NCBI GenBank assembly: GCA_937897325.1
Contig: CALCOY010000026.1
Coordinates: forward strand, 100,891 to 164,890
From: an uncultured Shimia sp.
GTDB lineage: Bacteria > Pseudomonadota > Alphaproteobacteria > Rhodobacterales > Rhodobacteraceae
Direction: 5' to 3'
Length of the DNA: 64,000 nt
The first letter of the stretch is position 1, and every line of letters begins with the position of its first letter. Below are positions 34,093-43,934 of this stretch, one piece after another. Both the position numbers and the translations under genes were made by a program. A model generated the notes under the pieces. It was not told the DNA's origin, did no database searches, and saw nothing but the letters and a program-made list of their open reading frames with translations.

Positions 34093-35228
34093 GCGAAGTA
34101 GGACTGCAGAATGCGCGAATAGACCGCCTTGAGCTGGTTGATATGGGCGATCTCTACATGCTCATCGACCTGATGCATGGACTGCCCGACCAGCCCGAAT
34201 TCGACCACCGGGCAGTGATCCTTGATGAAGCGCGCATCACTGGTGCCGCCGGTCGTGCTAAGCACCGGTGTCAGCCCGGTTTCGGCCTTCACTGCGGTGG
34301 CGACCAAGTCCGAAAGAGTGCCAGGCGGCGTGATGAAGCTTTCGCCTGAAATTTTGATGCTCAGCGCAATTTCGACGTCAAAAGCCTCGGCCACCTCCAA
34401 AGTTTCTTTGCGCAGCCAATTGCTGATGCTGTCACCCGAATGGGCATCGTTAAAACGTATATTGACGCTCGCCTTTACCTCTGCGGGAATGACGTTCGTC
34501 GCCGCATTTCCAGTGTCAATCGTGACGATGGCCAGCGTCGATGGATCGAAATGATCGGTGCCGTTGTCGAGCTGATGTGTCGCCAGGCGGTCCAGCAACC
34601 GCACGAGCGGCGGGAGCGGGTTTTTCGCGCGGTGCGGATAAGCCGAGTGACCTTGCACACCGATCGCGGTGAAATGCGCCGTCAGGGACCCACGACGCCC
34701 GATCTTGATCATCTCTCCCATTTTGTTCGGGCAGGTCGGCTCGCCGACCAAGCAAACGCTCATCTTTTCGCCCGTTTGATCCATATGCTCAAGAAGAGCC
34801 GTCGTGCCATCCGTCGCGTCACCCTCTTCATCACCTGTAATGGCAAAGATTATCGCTCCGTCAGGCGGCGTTTCGGCGATAAAATCGATCGCTGCGGCAA
34901 CGAAGGCCGCGACACCGGACTTCATGTCCGTGGCCCCGCGCCCGTAAAGCAAGCCGCCCTTTATCTGAGCACCGAATGGCGGCATCTTCCACGCGCCTTC
35001 GTCACCGACCGGCACGACATCCGTGTGTCCATTGAACCCGAATGTCCTGTCGTGCCCCCTTTGTCCCCAGCGGGCGAAAAGGTTCCTGACACCGCCGCGA
35101 TCTGCCCAAGCACAATCGAAACCGGCAGCGGCCAACGTTTCGCGCAACAACGTCAACGCACCGGCCTCCTTTGGGGTCACGGATGGGCAACGGATCAAAC
35201 GGGCAGTCAACTCAACAGGATCGGTCAT
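34089..35228 (-). CDS. dapE: Succinyl-diaminopimelate desuccinylase
   Basis: The 379-residue M20-family zinc peptidase shows [15 protein letters not shown], the metal ligand [11 protein letters not shown] (about 65), [14 protein letters not shown] (about 95, bridging Asp), and the catalytic Glu in [14 protein letters not shown] (about 133). The ligand HQVDEHV lies near the C-terminus. It removes succinate from N-succinyl-LL-diaminopimelate in lysine and peptidoglycan precursor synthesis. dapD, two steps earlier in the pathway, lies 2.6 kb downstream of it, at 37803. Confidence 0.95.
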   Translation of the reverse strand: MTDPVELTARLIRCPSVTPKEAGALTLLRETLAAAGFDCAWADRGGVRNLFARWGQRGHDRTFGFNGHTDVVPVGDEGAWKMPPFGAQIKGGLLYGRGATDMKSGVAAFVAAAIDFIAETPPDGAIIFAITGDEEGDATDGTTALLEHMDQTGEKMSVCLVGEPTCPNKMGEMIKIGRRGSLTAHFTAIGVQGHSAYPHRAKNPLPPLVRLLDRLATHQLDNGTDHFDPSTLAIVTIDTGNAATNVIPAEVKASVNIRFNDAHSGDSISNWLRKETLEVAEAFDVEIALSIKISGESFITPPGTLSDLVATAVKAETGLTPVLSTTGGTSDARFIKDHCPVVEFGLVGQSMHQVDEHVEIAHINQLKAVYSRILQSYFA

Positions 35229-35491
35229 GAGGGGCCTTTCAACGACAGGTAAGCAATGTGCTGAAAAAACTGCGAGTCCAACCCCTGTGAAGACATTTTT
35301 TCGGTTAACAAGACCGATTCGGTCATGCTAACACAAGACACAACAAACCTCGGGGCAACGAGGTAAAGCAGGCAACCAACAGGACAAGCCAAGGCTTTCA
35401 AATACAGTGCCCCGTATAAAAACGGCAGTGGTATGGGCAGGACAGGTTTCGGCAATGCTGTGTCTTCCGGCAGGATGAGGCGCGCCTGAGC

Positions 35492-36544
35492 ATGGGCTGG
35501 ATAGGCCTGATTGACCCGCGAACTCATGAGTTCCGCGCACCTGCAGAGCACAGATCGGTGGTGCCCCGTGGCACCATAATGATCGAGTTAAAGCCGCTGC
35601 TTGCAGATCCCCCAACAACCCTGCTTGAGTTGGATACGGGCGGATCCGACAACAGGCTCATCAGTCTCCAGGTACTTCCCGAGGGCTTCTTTGCCTTGGT
35701 CATTGCCACAGGAGATGGCCTGACGCACGGCGTGGTTGAAGGCTACCGGGCGGGGCAACTGGAAAACCTGAGGCTTACCTACGCCTGGGATATCGACAGG
35801 GACTGGGCGCGGCTGGCCGTGGAAAGACCCGGCCAGATCGGGGCAGAGATCGCGTGGATTGCGGACCCGGTGCCGCTTCATATCGAAGATGTGGCGCGTA
35901 TCCTTTCGGGCCGCGCCAACGTCATGGCCCCCGAGATTGTGTTTTGCGCTGTTTCCGATCAAGTGGAGCCTATTGGTCCGATGCCGCGTTTGCATGCGGA
36001 CACGCGTGTCGCAACCGATCAAGGTGATGAAAGCATCGGAGGGCTGGCGCCTGGCGACGGCATTCTGACCCAGGCAGGAAAAAGCGTTCCGGTGATCCAG
36101 TGCCTGCGACGGACCCTGCCCGCACGCGGATCGTTCAGGCCCATTCGTCTACGTGCGCCCTATTTCGGGCTGCGTTACGACATCGTCGTTTCGTCCGAAC
36201 AAGCGCTTTTGCTGCGCGGGCCAGACGTTGAATACAATTTCGGGGAAGATGCTGTACTGGTTCCGGCGCTGCATTTCGTTTCTGGCGCGTCCGCAGACTG
36301 GGTGGAGTCCGGACCGTTTGTCCAGTATGCCCAGCCATTGCTGCCCCGTCATGAAGTGATACTTGCTGCGGGCGCCCCGGTCGATAGTCTGTTTGCCGGA
36401 CGACTGCGTAACAGACAATCCGTTCTGCCCGAAACCGCCTTCTCAGATTTACCCATCGAGGCGATGCCAGTCCATCGCGACATGGCCTATCCTGTCTTGC
36501 AACCTTTCGAGGCCATCAGCCTGCTCCGGTCAAGCGCCGCCTAA
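35492..36544 (+). CDS. Hint-domain protein with degenerate self-cleavage site
   Basis: The 350-residue protein has an N-terminal beta-rich part (about 30-165) and a C-terminal Hint (Hedgehog/intein) domain (about 168-320). The usual opening Cys block (CFTxGT) reads RLHADTRVAT here, so the nucleophilic Cys is absent. The later block normally holding SPxHR reads VVSSEQALLLRG, lacking the catalytic His. Splicing or autocleavage is therefore unlikely. Such proteins are common and unexplained in Rhodobacterales, often linked to secreted calcium-binding proteins. The start at 35492 is uncertain. Confidence 0.75.
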   Translation: MGWIGLIDPRTHEFRAPAEHRSVVPRGTIMIELKPLLADPPTTLLELDTGGSDNRLISLQVLPEGFFALVIATGDGLTHGVVEGYRAGQLENLRLTYAWDIDRDWARLAVERPGQIGAEIAWIADPVPLHIEDVARILSGRANVMAPEIVFCAVSDQVEPIGPMPRLHADTRVATDQGDESIGGLAPGDGILTQAGKSVPVIQCLRRTLPARGSFRPIRLRAPYFGLRYDIVVSSEQALLLRGPDVEYNFGEDAVLVPALHFVSGASADWVESGPFVQYAQPLLPRHEVILAAGAPVDSLFAGRLRNRQSVLPETAFSDLPIEAMPVHRDMAYPVLQPFEAISLLRSSAA

Positions 36545-36562
36545 ACGGAGCGACACGCTGGT

Positions 36563-36907
36563 CTAGCTGCCTTTTTCGTCAAAGAATGGTGTGACTTGCG
36601 CCACCACAACCGCATTTTCGTCAAGCGCACGGGCCATAAGCATCGCTTCGGTTTCGTCGATCTCTTCGCCAGCCGCTTCGCGTTCTTCGCGCGTCCCGTG
36701 CCCTGTGACATCCAGAGGCGCGAGATCGGCCTGCTTAAGCAGAGCCACGGTTTCGCGCACAGCTTCGGCCTCATCCACACCGCTGGCAAAGCACATCAAC
36801 GCGGCACCCGTCGCATCTGCGGGCAGCCCATCGTCTTCTTTACGGCCTACCTGGACGATTAGCGTGTAGATTTGCTGCGTTTTGATCTTTTCGGCATTCA
36901 TGGTCAT
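36563..36907 (-). CDS. Acidic hypothetical protein (114 residues)
   Basis: The product is acidic and predicted to fold as alternating strands and helices (QQIYTLIVQVGRKEDDGLPA, then VDEAEAVRETVALLKQADLA). AAAGGAACGAG precedes ATG 36907. I do not recognise the family. The pattern suggests a small ferredoxin-like fold. The gene is 25 bp downstream of another unknown gene on the same strand, so the two probably form an operon. Confidence 0.65.
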   Translation of the reverse strand: MTMNAEKIKTQQIYTLIVQVGRKEDDGLPADATGAALMCFASGVDEAEAVRETVALLKQADLAPLDVTGHGTREEREAAGEEIDETEAMLMARALDENAVVVAQVTPFFDEKGS

Positions 36908-36932
36908 CTCGTTCCTTTCTTGTTTGGCGGGG

Positions 36933-37721
36933 TCAGACGATGCTGAAGGGAATGGCGATCCGGGATGTGGTGACGTCATCGGCATAGGGATCCCAATCGG
37001 CAATGACTTCATAAAGATGGCGAAATCCGCGCCAGACATCGCGCGCCTCGGTCGACGGGTGGCGGCACAATTGCGGTGCATGCTCGCGCCAGTGCCGTCC
37101 AGCCCTGCTGCGCCAATGGACGGCCCTTTTGCCTGATGCTTCGATAGTTTCAACGGCATGTTCAAGAAGCGCAGCCGTGTCACGCAGAAAGCGATCTTCC
37201 GCTGTATTCGCCACCAGCTTCAATCGGGTCAGGATGTATCCCTGTGAATTCGTACGGATATCTTCGGCTCCGGGCATTGGGGAAAGTGTTACCCGCTCCA
37301 ACCTCCGAAGGTACAGAAAGCCCTGCATGATCACGGAACGAACAAGCGGATCCTGTACCTTGTAGACATCTGCAAAGACATCCCAATGCTCGTCCAGAGG
37401 CTCATCGCAGGAATTTGGGCCGATCTGTTCAAGCAGGCTTGTTGCTGTGGCCGTCAGAAAAGCGGACATGTCCAGTTGCGGCTGCGCAGCAGTCAGAAGC
37501 AAGCGGGGACACAAATCCTCCAGAATGTCGGCAGGCAGCGGCGTGTCATCACGCAGAAATGCAGCGAGGTCATCGGTCATGCGATCCGTCCTTTCGACCT
37601 CTGCCGGAATGGCCGTTGCGATCCGCTCAAGCGCCAGCCGCCCCCCAAGAAGGGCAAGCCGAGCCAAGTCACTGCTCACCTGCAAACGGCGAAAATCGCC
37701 AAAATCGTACTCAATCACCAT
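36933..37721 (-). CDS. Hypothetical protein (262 residues), unknown family
   Basis: The protein appears mostly alpha-helical and soluble, beginning MVIEYDFGDFRRLQVSSDLA. It has several amphipathic helices (LLEQIGPNSCDEPLDEHWDV, FLYLRRLERVTLSPMPGAED) and no signal peptide or membrane segment. No catalytic motif stands out. It sits between dapD and the 114-residue acidic protein, which it precedes by 25 bp. Coding quality is good over the whole length, but I cannot assign a function. Confidence 0.7.
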   Translation of the reverse strand: MVIEYDFGDFRRLQVSSDLARLALLGGRLALERIATAIPAEVERTDRMTDDLAAFLRDDTPLPADILEDLCPRLLLTAAQPQLDMSAFLTATATSLLEQIGPNSCDEPLDEHWDVFADVYKVQDPLVRSVIMQGFLYLRRLERVTLSPMPGAEDIRTNSQGYILTRLKLVANTAEDRFLRDTAALLEHAVETIEASGKRAVHWRSRAGRHWREHAPQLCRHPSTEARDVWRGFRHLYEVIADWDPYADDVTTSRIAIPFSIV

Positions 37722-37802
37722 TCAACGGCAGTAGACAGAAAATCAGGCAGCTCAAAGGCCGAGGATGGGCAGGATTCAGCTACACTCTATCTAAAGTTGA
37801 AT

Positions 37803-38630
37803 CTAATCCCTTAAAAGATCGTTAATCGACGTTTTGGAGCGGGTTTTTTCATCAACGCGCTTCACAATGACCGCGCAATAAAGGTTGATCCCGTTCTTCG
37901 AAGGCATTGATCCGGCAACCACAACCGACCCTGAAGGCACTTCGCCGTACATAACCTCACCCGATTCGCGATCAACGATCTTGGTCGATTGGCCGATGAA
38001 AACACCCATGCCCAGGACAGATCCTTCGCGGACGATGCACCCTTCGACCACTTCAGAGCGTGCGCCGATAAAGCAATTGTCTTCAATAATGGTTGGGCCG
38101 GCCTGCATCGGTTCCAGAACACCGCCGATGCCGACACCACCCGACAGATGAACGTTCTTGCCGATCTGCGCGCAAGATCCGACGGTTGCCCAGGTGTCAA
38201 CCATCGTGCCGCTGTCGACATAGGCGCCAAGATTGACGAAGGAGGGCATAAGCACCACACCGGGGGCAATGTAGGCGGATTTGCGGACGACGCAGTTCGG
38301 CACCGCGCGAAATCCCGCCGCTTTCCACTGATTGTCACCCCAACCAGCAAACTTGCTGTCTACCTTGTCCCACCAACCACCGCCTTGGGGGCCACCGCCC
38401 TGCTGTTCCATATCTTTGATGCGAAACCCCAAAAGGACGGCCTTCTTGGCCCATTGGTTGACATGCCAGGTTCCGTCATCCTGCCGTTGGGCCACACGCA
38501 ACCCACCACCGTCGAGCGCATTCAACGTATCCTCGATCGCCTCGCGCGTTTCTCCTGTCGTAGCTGGCGTAATCGCATCGCGAGCCTCCCACGCGGCTTC
38601 GATCGCGGTTTCAAGCTGGGCGTTGGACAT
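37803..38630 (-). CDS. dapD: Tetrahydrodipicolinate N-succinyltransferase
   Basis: The 275-residue enzyme has an N-terminal helical domain and a left-handed beta-helix of hexapeptide repeats (about 100-240: [54 protein letters not shown]). It transfers succinate from succinyl-CoA to tetrahydrodipicolinate in lysine/DAP synthesis. The length is normal. It ends in a gene-poor 81-bp gap before the unknown gene at 37721. Confidence 0.95.
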   Translation of the reverse strand: MSNAQLETAIEAAWEARDAITPATTGETREAIEDTLNALDGGGLRVAQRQDDGTWHVNQWAKKAVLLGFRIKDMEQQGGGPQGGGWWDKVDSKFAGWGDNQWKAAGFRAVPNCVVRKSAYIAPGVVLMPSFVNLGAYVDSGTMVDTWATVGSCAQIGKNVHLSGGVGIGGVLEPMQAGPTIIEDNCFIGARSEVVEGCIVREGSVLGMGVFIGQSTKIVDRESGEVMYGEVPSGSVVVAGSMPSKNGINLYCAVIVKRVDEKTRSKTSINDLLRD

Positions 38631-38799
38631 CTGGGTCGTCTCCGGAAATCAGGTTTTGGCCTGCATACAGCCTGTCAAAGGCGGCGTCATCCCTCGTTGG
38701 GGCATCGTTGTTACGTATTCTTTGTGCGCATTCACGCTCTGGCCATGCATGATGTGGCAAGTTAGGTCTTGCAGGTCAGCAACAGAGGATGGCCGCAGG

Positions 38800-39642
38800 A
38801 TGAAAGACGACAGGCACAGCCCGTTTCGCGATGCGCAAGCCGACCGCCGGACCGTCGAAGGTATACCGGACACGCCGCAAACGCGCGCCCCGGCCTATAA
38901 GCTCGCCTTCGCGGATGAGAGCTTCCTGTGTCGGGACGACCTGCGCCCGGTCCGTCTGCAGCTGGAGCTTTTAAAGCCCGAGCTTTTAATGAACGAGGCC
39001 GGTGTCGAGAGCACCATCGTCCTGTTCGGCGGTGCCCGCATCCCCGAGCCCGCAAAGAAAGGTGCCGCGCGAACCAAAACACTAAGCTATCTGTCAAAGT
39101 TTTATCACGAGGCCCAGTCATTCGCTGCACTGATGACCCGGCGCTCGATGGAAAGCGGCGGGCGGGAAAATGTGATCGTTACCGGTGGCGGACCCGGCGT
39201 TATGGAGGCTGGCAATCGTGGCGCTCAGGAGGCGGGCGGCCGATCCATCGGGCTAAACATCGTGCTACCGTTCGAACAGGCACCAAACGAATATGTCTCG
39301 CCCGAATTGTGCTTTAACTTCCACTACTTCGCGATCCGCAAAATGCACTTCCTGATGCGTGCGCAGGCGATTTGCGTGTTTCCAGGAGGCTTCGGCACAC
39401 TGGACGAGACGTTTGAGGCACTGACATTGATCCAGACGGGCCGGATGAAAGCCGTGCCATTTCTTCTGTTCGGCCGCACCTTCTGGGAAAAGATCATCAA
39501 CTGGGACGCACTTGCAGATGCAGGTACGATCTCGGAAGAGGATCTGGACCTGTTCCGTTTCGTTGAAACGGCCGAAGAAGCGGTCAAGCTGATCGACAAT
39601 TGGGAGCCTGCAGCGACCCGGACAGAGATCCCGGGGCGGTAA
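38800..39642 (+). CDS. LOG-family Rossmann protein (TIGR00730 type)
   Basis: The 280-residue protein contains the LOG signature pair GGGPGVMEAGNRGAQEAGG and PGGFGTLDETFE (about residues 215-226), plus VLFGGARIP at the first strand. Family members cleave ribose 5-phosphate from cytokinin nucleotides or other nucleoside monophosphates. The natural substrate in bacteria is often AMP-like and not established here. The long N-terminal part before the Rossmann core (about 60 residues) is typical of the bacterial long subtype. ATG 38800 is the most likely start. Confidence 0.88.
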   Translation: MKDDRHSPFRDAQADRRTVEGIPDTPQTRAPAYKLAFADESFLCRDDLRPVRLQLELLKPELLMNEAGVESTIVLFGGARIPEPAKKGAARTKTLSYLSKFYHEAQSFAALMTRRSMESGGRENVIVTGGGPGVMEAGNRGAQEAGGRSIGLNIVLPFEQAPNEYVSPELCFNFHYFAIRKMHFLMRAQAICVFPGGFGTLDETFEALTLIQTGRMKAVPFLLFGRTFWEKIINWDALADAGTISEEDLDLFRFVETAEEAVKLIDNWEPAATRTEIPGR

Positions 39643-39646
39643 TCGG

Positions 39647-40401
39647 TCAGACGTGCTTTGCGCGCCGTCTCCACATCAGACCGAAAGCCCCCAGACCCGC
39701 AAAAAGGGCGATATCTGCTGTCGGCAGCGGAACGGCGGTCACAGGGTCACAACGGATTGTCACACTGACCTTCACGTCGCGAAGGTGACATCCGCGGCCA
39801 CAGGACCTTTTCCATTGATGGTCGCGGCAATGTCCCATTTGAAGCCGATCAATCCTCGGGCTGGCCGATCTCCAAACAAGGTTTGGGCCGCCTGCGCATT
39901 CAGGGTGAACAGATGGATTTCATTGATTTCCAACCGCTCCAAATCGCTACACCTTGACCGGGAAAGAATGGTGCTGCATGTCAAACCGCTGATCAATGCC
40001 CCGGACAAATCACGCTCAAACACATAGGAAAAAAGACCTATGGGCTACACTTAGAAAGCAGCAGATTCACGGCTCCGTACAAGGTGAAGGCCACAGCCAT
40101 TGCGAGAGTTGCGCAAGGTAGACCGCTCGGTCACTTATATGTCGACACCTGTGATCGTGCCAAGGGACAGATCGAATGCGTCGATATGGGCGTGGGTAAT
40201 GTCTACACGTCGGGTTGCGCCTGTCGAGGGCTTGTCAACGACATCGCTGAAATCCGTGTCAATGACGTATTCGTACGAAACCATTGCAGCATGGGCTGGT
40301 GCGGATATGCCGATGGCCAAGATTGCAATTGCAGCGATGCGCTTAAGGATGATCGAACCTCTTCTTCGTCGATAACGATGCTCCCACGGTTGGGGGCTCA
40401 T
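39647..40401 (-). pseudogene. Broken gene for a VPLPA-CTERM exported protein
   Basis: Fragments in different minus-strand frames give the parts of one secreted protein. About 40350-40290 encodes a signal peptide (LKRIAAIAILAIGISAPAHA), followed by mature sequence that stops at 40135. A middle part (about 39960-39775) reads LERLEINEIHLFTLNAQAAQ then GFKWDIAATINGKG. The C-terminus (39755-39650) is VTAVPLPTADIALFAGLGAF, then GLMWRRRAKHV, a VPLPA-CTERM sorting tag: PLP, a hydrophobic helix and basic end. At least two frameshifts break it. A sequencing error cannot be ruled out for the one near 39780. Confidence 0.6.
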
Positions 40402-40457
40402 GTTTCCGACGCCGTTCAGTCAAGCCTCCAAGCGGGCCCAAGTCAGATGACGTACCT

Positions 40458-40643
40458 TTAGTGCAAAAGATCGGCTGGAACCGAACAGATGGTCGATCGG
40501 TCGCGCAGCATCTCGATCACGGCGCCATTCTCGGTCTCGCGGATGCCATACCCGAAGCCTTTCAGGCGATGACGCCATTCGCGGTTCGATAATGCGAGAT
40601 CGCGCTCGCGTTTCACCAGATCGATAACTTGCGACGTGCCCAT
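40458..40643 (-). CDS. Small conserved-looking protein (61 residues)
   Basis: The product MGTSQVIDLVKRERDLALSN (first 20 residues) continues with an amphipathic basic helix (REWRHRLKGFGYGIRET) and a short strand-rich tail. ATG 40643 follows GGGAGG at an ideal distance. No family is recognised. It lies upstream of rlmN on the same strand but separated by gene order, so no operon is implied. Confidence 0.6.
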   Translation of the reverse strand: MGTSQVIDLVKRERDLALSNREWRHRLKGFGYGIRETENGAVIEMLRDRSTICSVPADLLH

Positions 40644-40778
40644 GATAACCTCCCGTTCGCATTTCCATCGCAAGCGCATTTGCATCTTGCTTGGAAACAC
40701 TCTGTCCACAAAGCGTGGCGGAAGTTTCGCTCAAAGTGGGTTATTGCACGGCATGATTGAGGCAGCCTGCGCCTTCGA

Positions 40779-41954
40779 TCAGAGACCCGCCTCTGACGCG
40801 ATCTGCCTGCGTGACTTGCGGGCGCGCTCGGTTGCCGATTTGAGCTGGCCGCAGGCAGCCAGGATGTCCTCCCCACGCGGGGTACGGATCGGCGATGCAT
40901 AGCCCGCCTTGTAGATAATGTCGGCGAAGGCCCGGATGCGATTGTTGGATGATCTTTTGTAGGGCGCCCCTGGCCATTCGTTGAACGGGATCAGGTTCAC
41001 CTTAGCAGGGATTCCTTCGATCAACCTGATCAGGCGTTGCGCATCTTCATCACTGTCGTTCACACCATGAAGCATCACATATTCAAAGGTGATCCGTTCG
41101 GAGTTACGCCCGCGCGGATAGGCGCGCAACGCGTCCAGCAGCGCTTCTATGTTCCAGCGTTTGTTGATCGGCACAAGCGTGTTGCGGATGTCATCGGTTG
41201 TGGCGTGAAAGGACACCGCCAGTTGGCAGCCGATCTCGTTCGCTGTGCGCTCAATCTCTGGCACGACACCGCTGGTCGATAGCGTGATGCGGCGACGAGA
41301 CAGGCTGATGCCTTCGTCATCCATCGCGATCTTCATCGCGTCACGCACGTTCTCGAAATTGTAAAGTGGCTCTCCCATGCCCATCAGAACGATGTTTGAC
41401 AAAAGCCGCGTTTCGTCCTTTGGCGCGCCCGGCACGGGCCATTCCTCGAGATCATCGCGGGCCATCATAACCTGGCCGATGATCTCACCCGCCGTCAGGT
41501 TGCGCACCAGCTTTTGTGTGCCCGTATGACAGAAAGAACAGGTCAATGTGCAGCCAACCTGAGACGATATGCAAAGCGTGCCGCGCCCCTCTTCGGGGAT
41601 ATATACAACCTCAACCTCGTGCCCACCCGCGATACGGACGAGGTATTTACGAGTCCCGTCGGTGCTGACCTGTTTGCTGACGACCTCGGGCGTTTCGATC
41701 ACAAACGTCTCGGCAAGTTGGGCGCGATAGGCTTTGGACAGGTTGGTCATGGCTGCGAAGTCACGCACGCCCCATTGATAGATCCACTGCCAGATCTGTC
41801 CGACCCGCATCTTGGCCTGCTTTTCCGGCGTGCCATGGCCAATCAACGCGGCGCGCAGCTGCGACCGCGTCAGACCGACAAGGTTCGGTTTTCCCTCCAC
41901 CGGCTTGCGGGGGATCGTCATGACATCTTGCGTGATCGGCGCTTTCGCATCCAT
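40779..41954 (-). CDS. rlmN: 23S rRNA (adenine2503-C2)-methyltransferase RlmN
   Basis: The enzyme of about 391 residues is a radical-SAM methyltransferase with the CxxxCxxC cluster motif at C135, C139 and C142 (GCTLTCSFC). It has the family sequences [44 protein letters not shown], and [13 protein letters not shown] near the C-terminus. It methylates A2503 of 23S rRNA and also A37 of some tRNAs. ATG 41954 or 41963 can start it. 41954 has the better-placed AGGA. Confidence 0.95.
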   Translation of the reverse strand: MDAKAPITQDVMTIPRKPVEGKPNLVGLTRSQLRAALIGHGTPEKQAKMRVGQIWQWIYQWGVRDFAAMTNLSKAYRAQLAETFVIETPEVVSKQVSTDGTRKYLVRIAGGHEVEVVYIPEEGRGTLCISSQVGCTLTCSFCHTGTQKLVRNLTAGEIIGQVMMARDDLEEWPVPGAPKDETRLLSNIVLMGMGEPLYNFENVRDAMKIAMDDEGISLSRRRITLSTSGVVPEIERTANEIGCQLAVSFHATTDDIRNTLVPINKRWNIEALLDALRAYPRGRNSERITFEYVMLHGVNDSDEDAQRLIRLIEGIPAKVNLIPFNEWPGAPYKRSSNNRIRAFADIIYKAGYASPIRTPRGEDILAACGQLKSATERARKSRRQIASEAGL

Positions 41955-42040
41955 AGCGGACATCCTGTTTGCAGATGCGCCTCTATATAGGATGGTGAAT
42001 GCCGCGCAAACAGTGTTTCGCGCGGCATTCAGATCTATGA

Positions 42041-43444
42041 TCAGCTTAGAGCGCGCTTCAAGGCCGGGATGCGCCGCAGGATCAGCATATCGAGCGCCAT
42101 GACCGTCAGCAACGTGATCCCCGCCATCGGAAAGGCGAGCGATACGCCAAGGCCAACAAAAACGGCCCCCTGCCACAGCGGCATGTTTTTGGGCATCGGC
42201 GGTGCTGCCAGACGCCCCGCCGCAGTCGGGCGGCGCTTCCACCAAAGGACGATACTTGAAGCGCACAGGAACAGGACAGCAAGACAGAAGAATGTATTGG
42301 CCAGAACGCTCCACCACCCCATTGTCCCCATATGCAGCGCAATGCCCACGGCCATGGCCTTGCCGAACCACGAGTAATCCGCGTAGCGAACATCGGCCAG
42401 GATGTTACCGGTATAGCGATCGAGGTGGACGGTTCGATCCGAGGTTGGGTCGGGGCTGTCATTGCTCATGGAATCCCGGCTGAAGGTCCAGACACCTGTT
42501 TCCCCGTCAGGCAGATTCATCTGGTAACGCCCGTCAAAACCGATCTCTCTTGCAAACCGATCCATCGTGTCGAGCGTCAGCGGAACGCCCGCAGCGATCC
42601 CAGCTTCACCCGCAACGGATCCCGAAGCAGGCATTGGGGTCATTTCCAAGGCCCAAGGCACCTCTTTGGGGCCATTGTTCAGGCTTGCATGCGTGACATC
42701 AGAGAGTGGCGCGCCCCATTTCTCTGCCGGAAACTGGTTCCAGGCCTGAACGATCTTTTCACCCCAGACGCCAGCCCAAGCGAGGCCGGAGATCAGGAAA
42801 AAGACCAGAATGACAGAGCTCCACATTCCGACCACGCCATGCAGCGATTTCCAGAGGCCACGACCTCGTGAAAATGTCGGGACAAACGCGCGGCGTAACC
42901 CGCCGTTGCTGCCGCGCGGCCAAAACATGTAAAGGCCTGTCGCAACAAGGACCATGCCAAGTGAGGCGGCGATTTCGATCATCCGGTCGCCGGTGACACC
43001 AAGAAGCAGGCTGCCATGGATGTTGTCCATCAGATCATAAAGCCCGGATCGGCGGGGATACTCGGCAAGCACCGTTGCGGTGTAGGGGTCAACCGCAATC
43101 ATGGTCGCCTCACCCTCCAAGTCCACCCGGAAGACCGCGGCGAGGTCTGGTGCACGGGGTGCGAGATACTGCTTTAACTCACCCCCGGGAAGGGCCGCGA
43201 CGGCAGCTTCGGCCTGTTGTGAGATCGGCAAGGAGGCGCCCTGTGGCATAACAGGATAGCGTTCTCCATCCCGTCCCGCCAGAAACGCAATCCACAACAT
43301 GAAAAGGCCTGTGACGGCCAGCATTGTGAAAAAGGGAATGACGTAAAGTCCAGCATAAAAGTGCCAGCGCCAGGCCGCGAAGTAAAGCTTGTCGGATGCA
43401 CGCGCTGCATCTGCTTGCGCCGACGTAGGGTCGATCGAAACCAT
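42041..43444 (-). CDS. PepSY-associated transmembrane protein
   Basis: The 467-residue membrane protein has four or more helices. The first is about residues 32-55 ([20 protein letters not shown]). Others are near 160, 205 ([20 protein letters not shown]), 365 and 435. PepSY motifs occur in the large periplasmic loops ([17 protein letters not shown] and [20 protein letters not shown]), and histidines in helices ([24 protein letters not shown]) suggest haem binding. The family is typical of siderophore-iron reductases and copper-linked loci. The DUF2946-like gene lies 37 bp upstream, so the pair may form an operon. Confidence 0.88.
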   Translation of the reverse strand: MVSIDPTSAQADAARASDKLYFAAWRWHFYAGLYVIPFFTMLAVTGLFMLWIAFLAGRDGERYPVMPQGASLPISQQAEAAVAALPGGELKQYLAPRAPDLAAVFRVDLEGEATMIAVDPYTATVLAEYPRRSGLYDLMDNIHGSLLLGVTGDRMIEIAASLGMVLVATGLYMFWPRGSNGGLRRAFVPTFSRGRGLWKSLHGVVGMWSSVILVFFLISGLAWAGVWGEKIVQAWNQFPAEKWGAPLSDVTHASLNNGPKEVPWALEMTPMPASGSVAGEAGIAAGVPLTLDTMDRFAREIGFDGRYQMNLPDGETGVWTFSRDSMSNDSPDPTSDRTVHLDRYTGNILADVRYADYSWFGKAMAVGIALHMGTMGWWSVLANTFFCLAVLFLCASSIVLWWKRRPTAAGRLAAPPMPKNMPLWQGAVFVGLGVSLAFPMAGITLLTVMALDMLILRRIPALKRALS

Positions 43445-43481
43445 GAGGTTCTCCTGTCTGAAATCTGATGGGCTAAAGACG

Positions 43482-43862
43482 TCAGATCAGAACAGGTGGA
43501 GCCCGCGAAAACGCCGCGTTTGCTTCGGGCCGGGCGGGTACCGGATGGGGGGTTGGTTGGAAGTGCGCTTTGCGCAGGAAGGCAAGCGTCAGGGCGACGT
43601 GAAATAGCTCGGCTGCCAGATTTACGCCCGCTACCGTCGACCAATCGCAATTTTGTGTCTGCGGTTCCAAAGGTTCGCCATCGGCACCAATGACAATTGT
43701 CTCAAACTCATCTCCGGTGCAGATCACCATCGTGATGCCCTGGCTGTCAGAGCTGAGCATGGTGCCTTCGGCCAGCAAGCTTTGCGCCAAGAATGGCAGA
43801 ACCAGTACCCAGCTGAGAAGCTGTTTTAAGGCCGAGCGATGTGAAGGCATTGAGCGCCGCAT
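43482..43862 (-). CDS. DUF2946-like small exported protein
   Basis: The product of about 126 residues has an N-terminal hydrophobic segment (LLSWVLVLPFLAQSLLAEGT). It has two conserved-looking cysteines (VICTGDEFET and NCDWS) and a Pro/Ala-rich tail, resembling DUF2946 proteins found beside metal uptake genes. It lies 37 bp before the PepSY protein. A metal-related periplasmic role is inferred from context. The start could also be 43850. Confidence 0.5.
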   Translation of the reverse strand: MRRSMPSHRSALKQLLSWVLVLPFLAQSLLAEGTMLSSDSQGITMVICTGDEFETIVIGADGEPLEPQTQNCDWSTVAGVNLAAELFHVALTLAFLRKAHFQPTPHPVPARPEANAAFSRAPPVLI

Positions 43863-43934
43863 GTCGCAGACCGTATCAGTCAAAAGCGCCACCGGACAAC
43901 AGATTATCTTGCCAGTCAGAAGCGATGGCGCTGG

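Noticed and set aside
41955..42371. N-terminal extension of RlmN
   Set aside because: It overlaps the PepSY gene on the same strand in another frame and does not look like RlmN. The family N-terminus starts near 41954.
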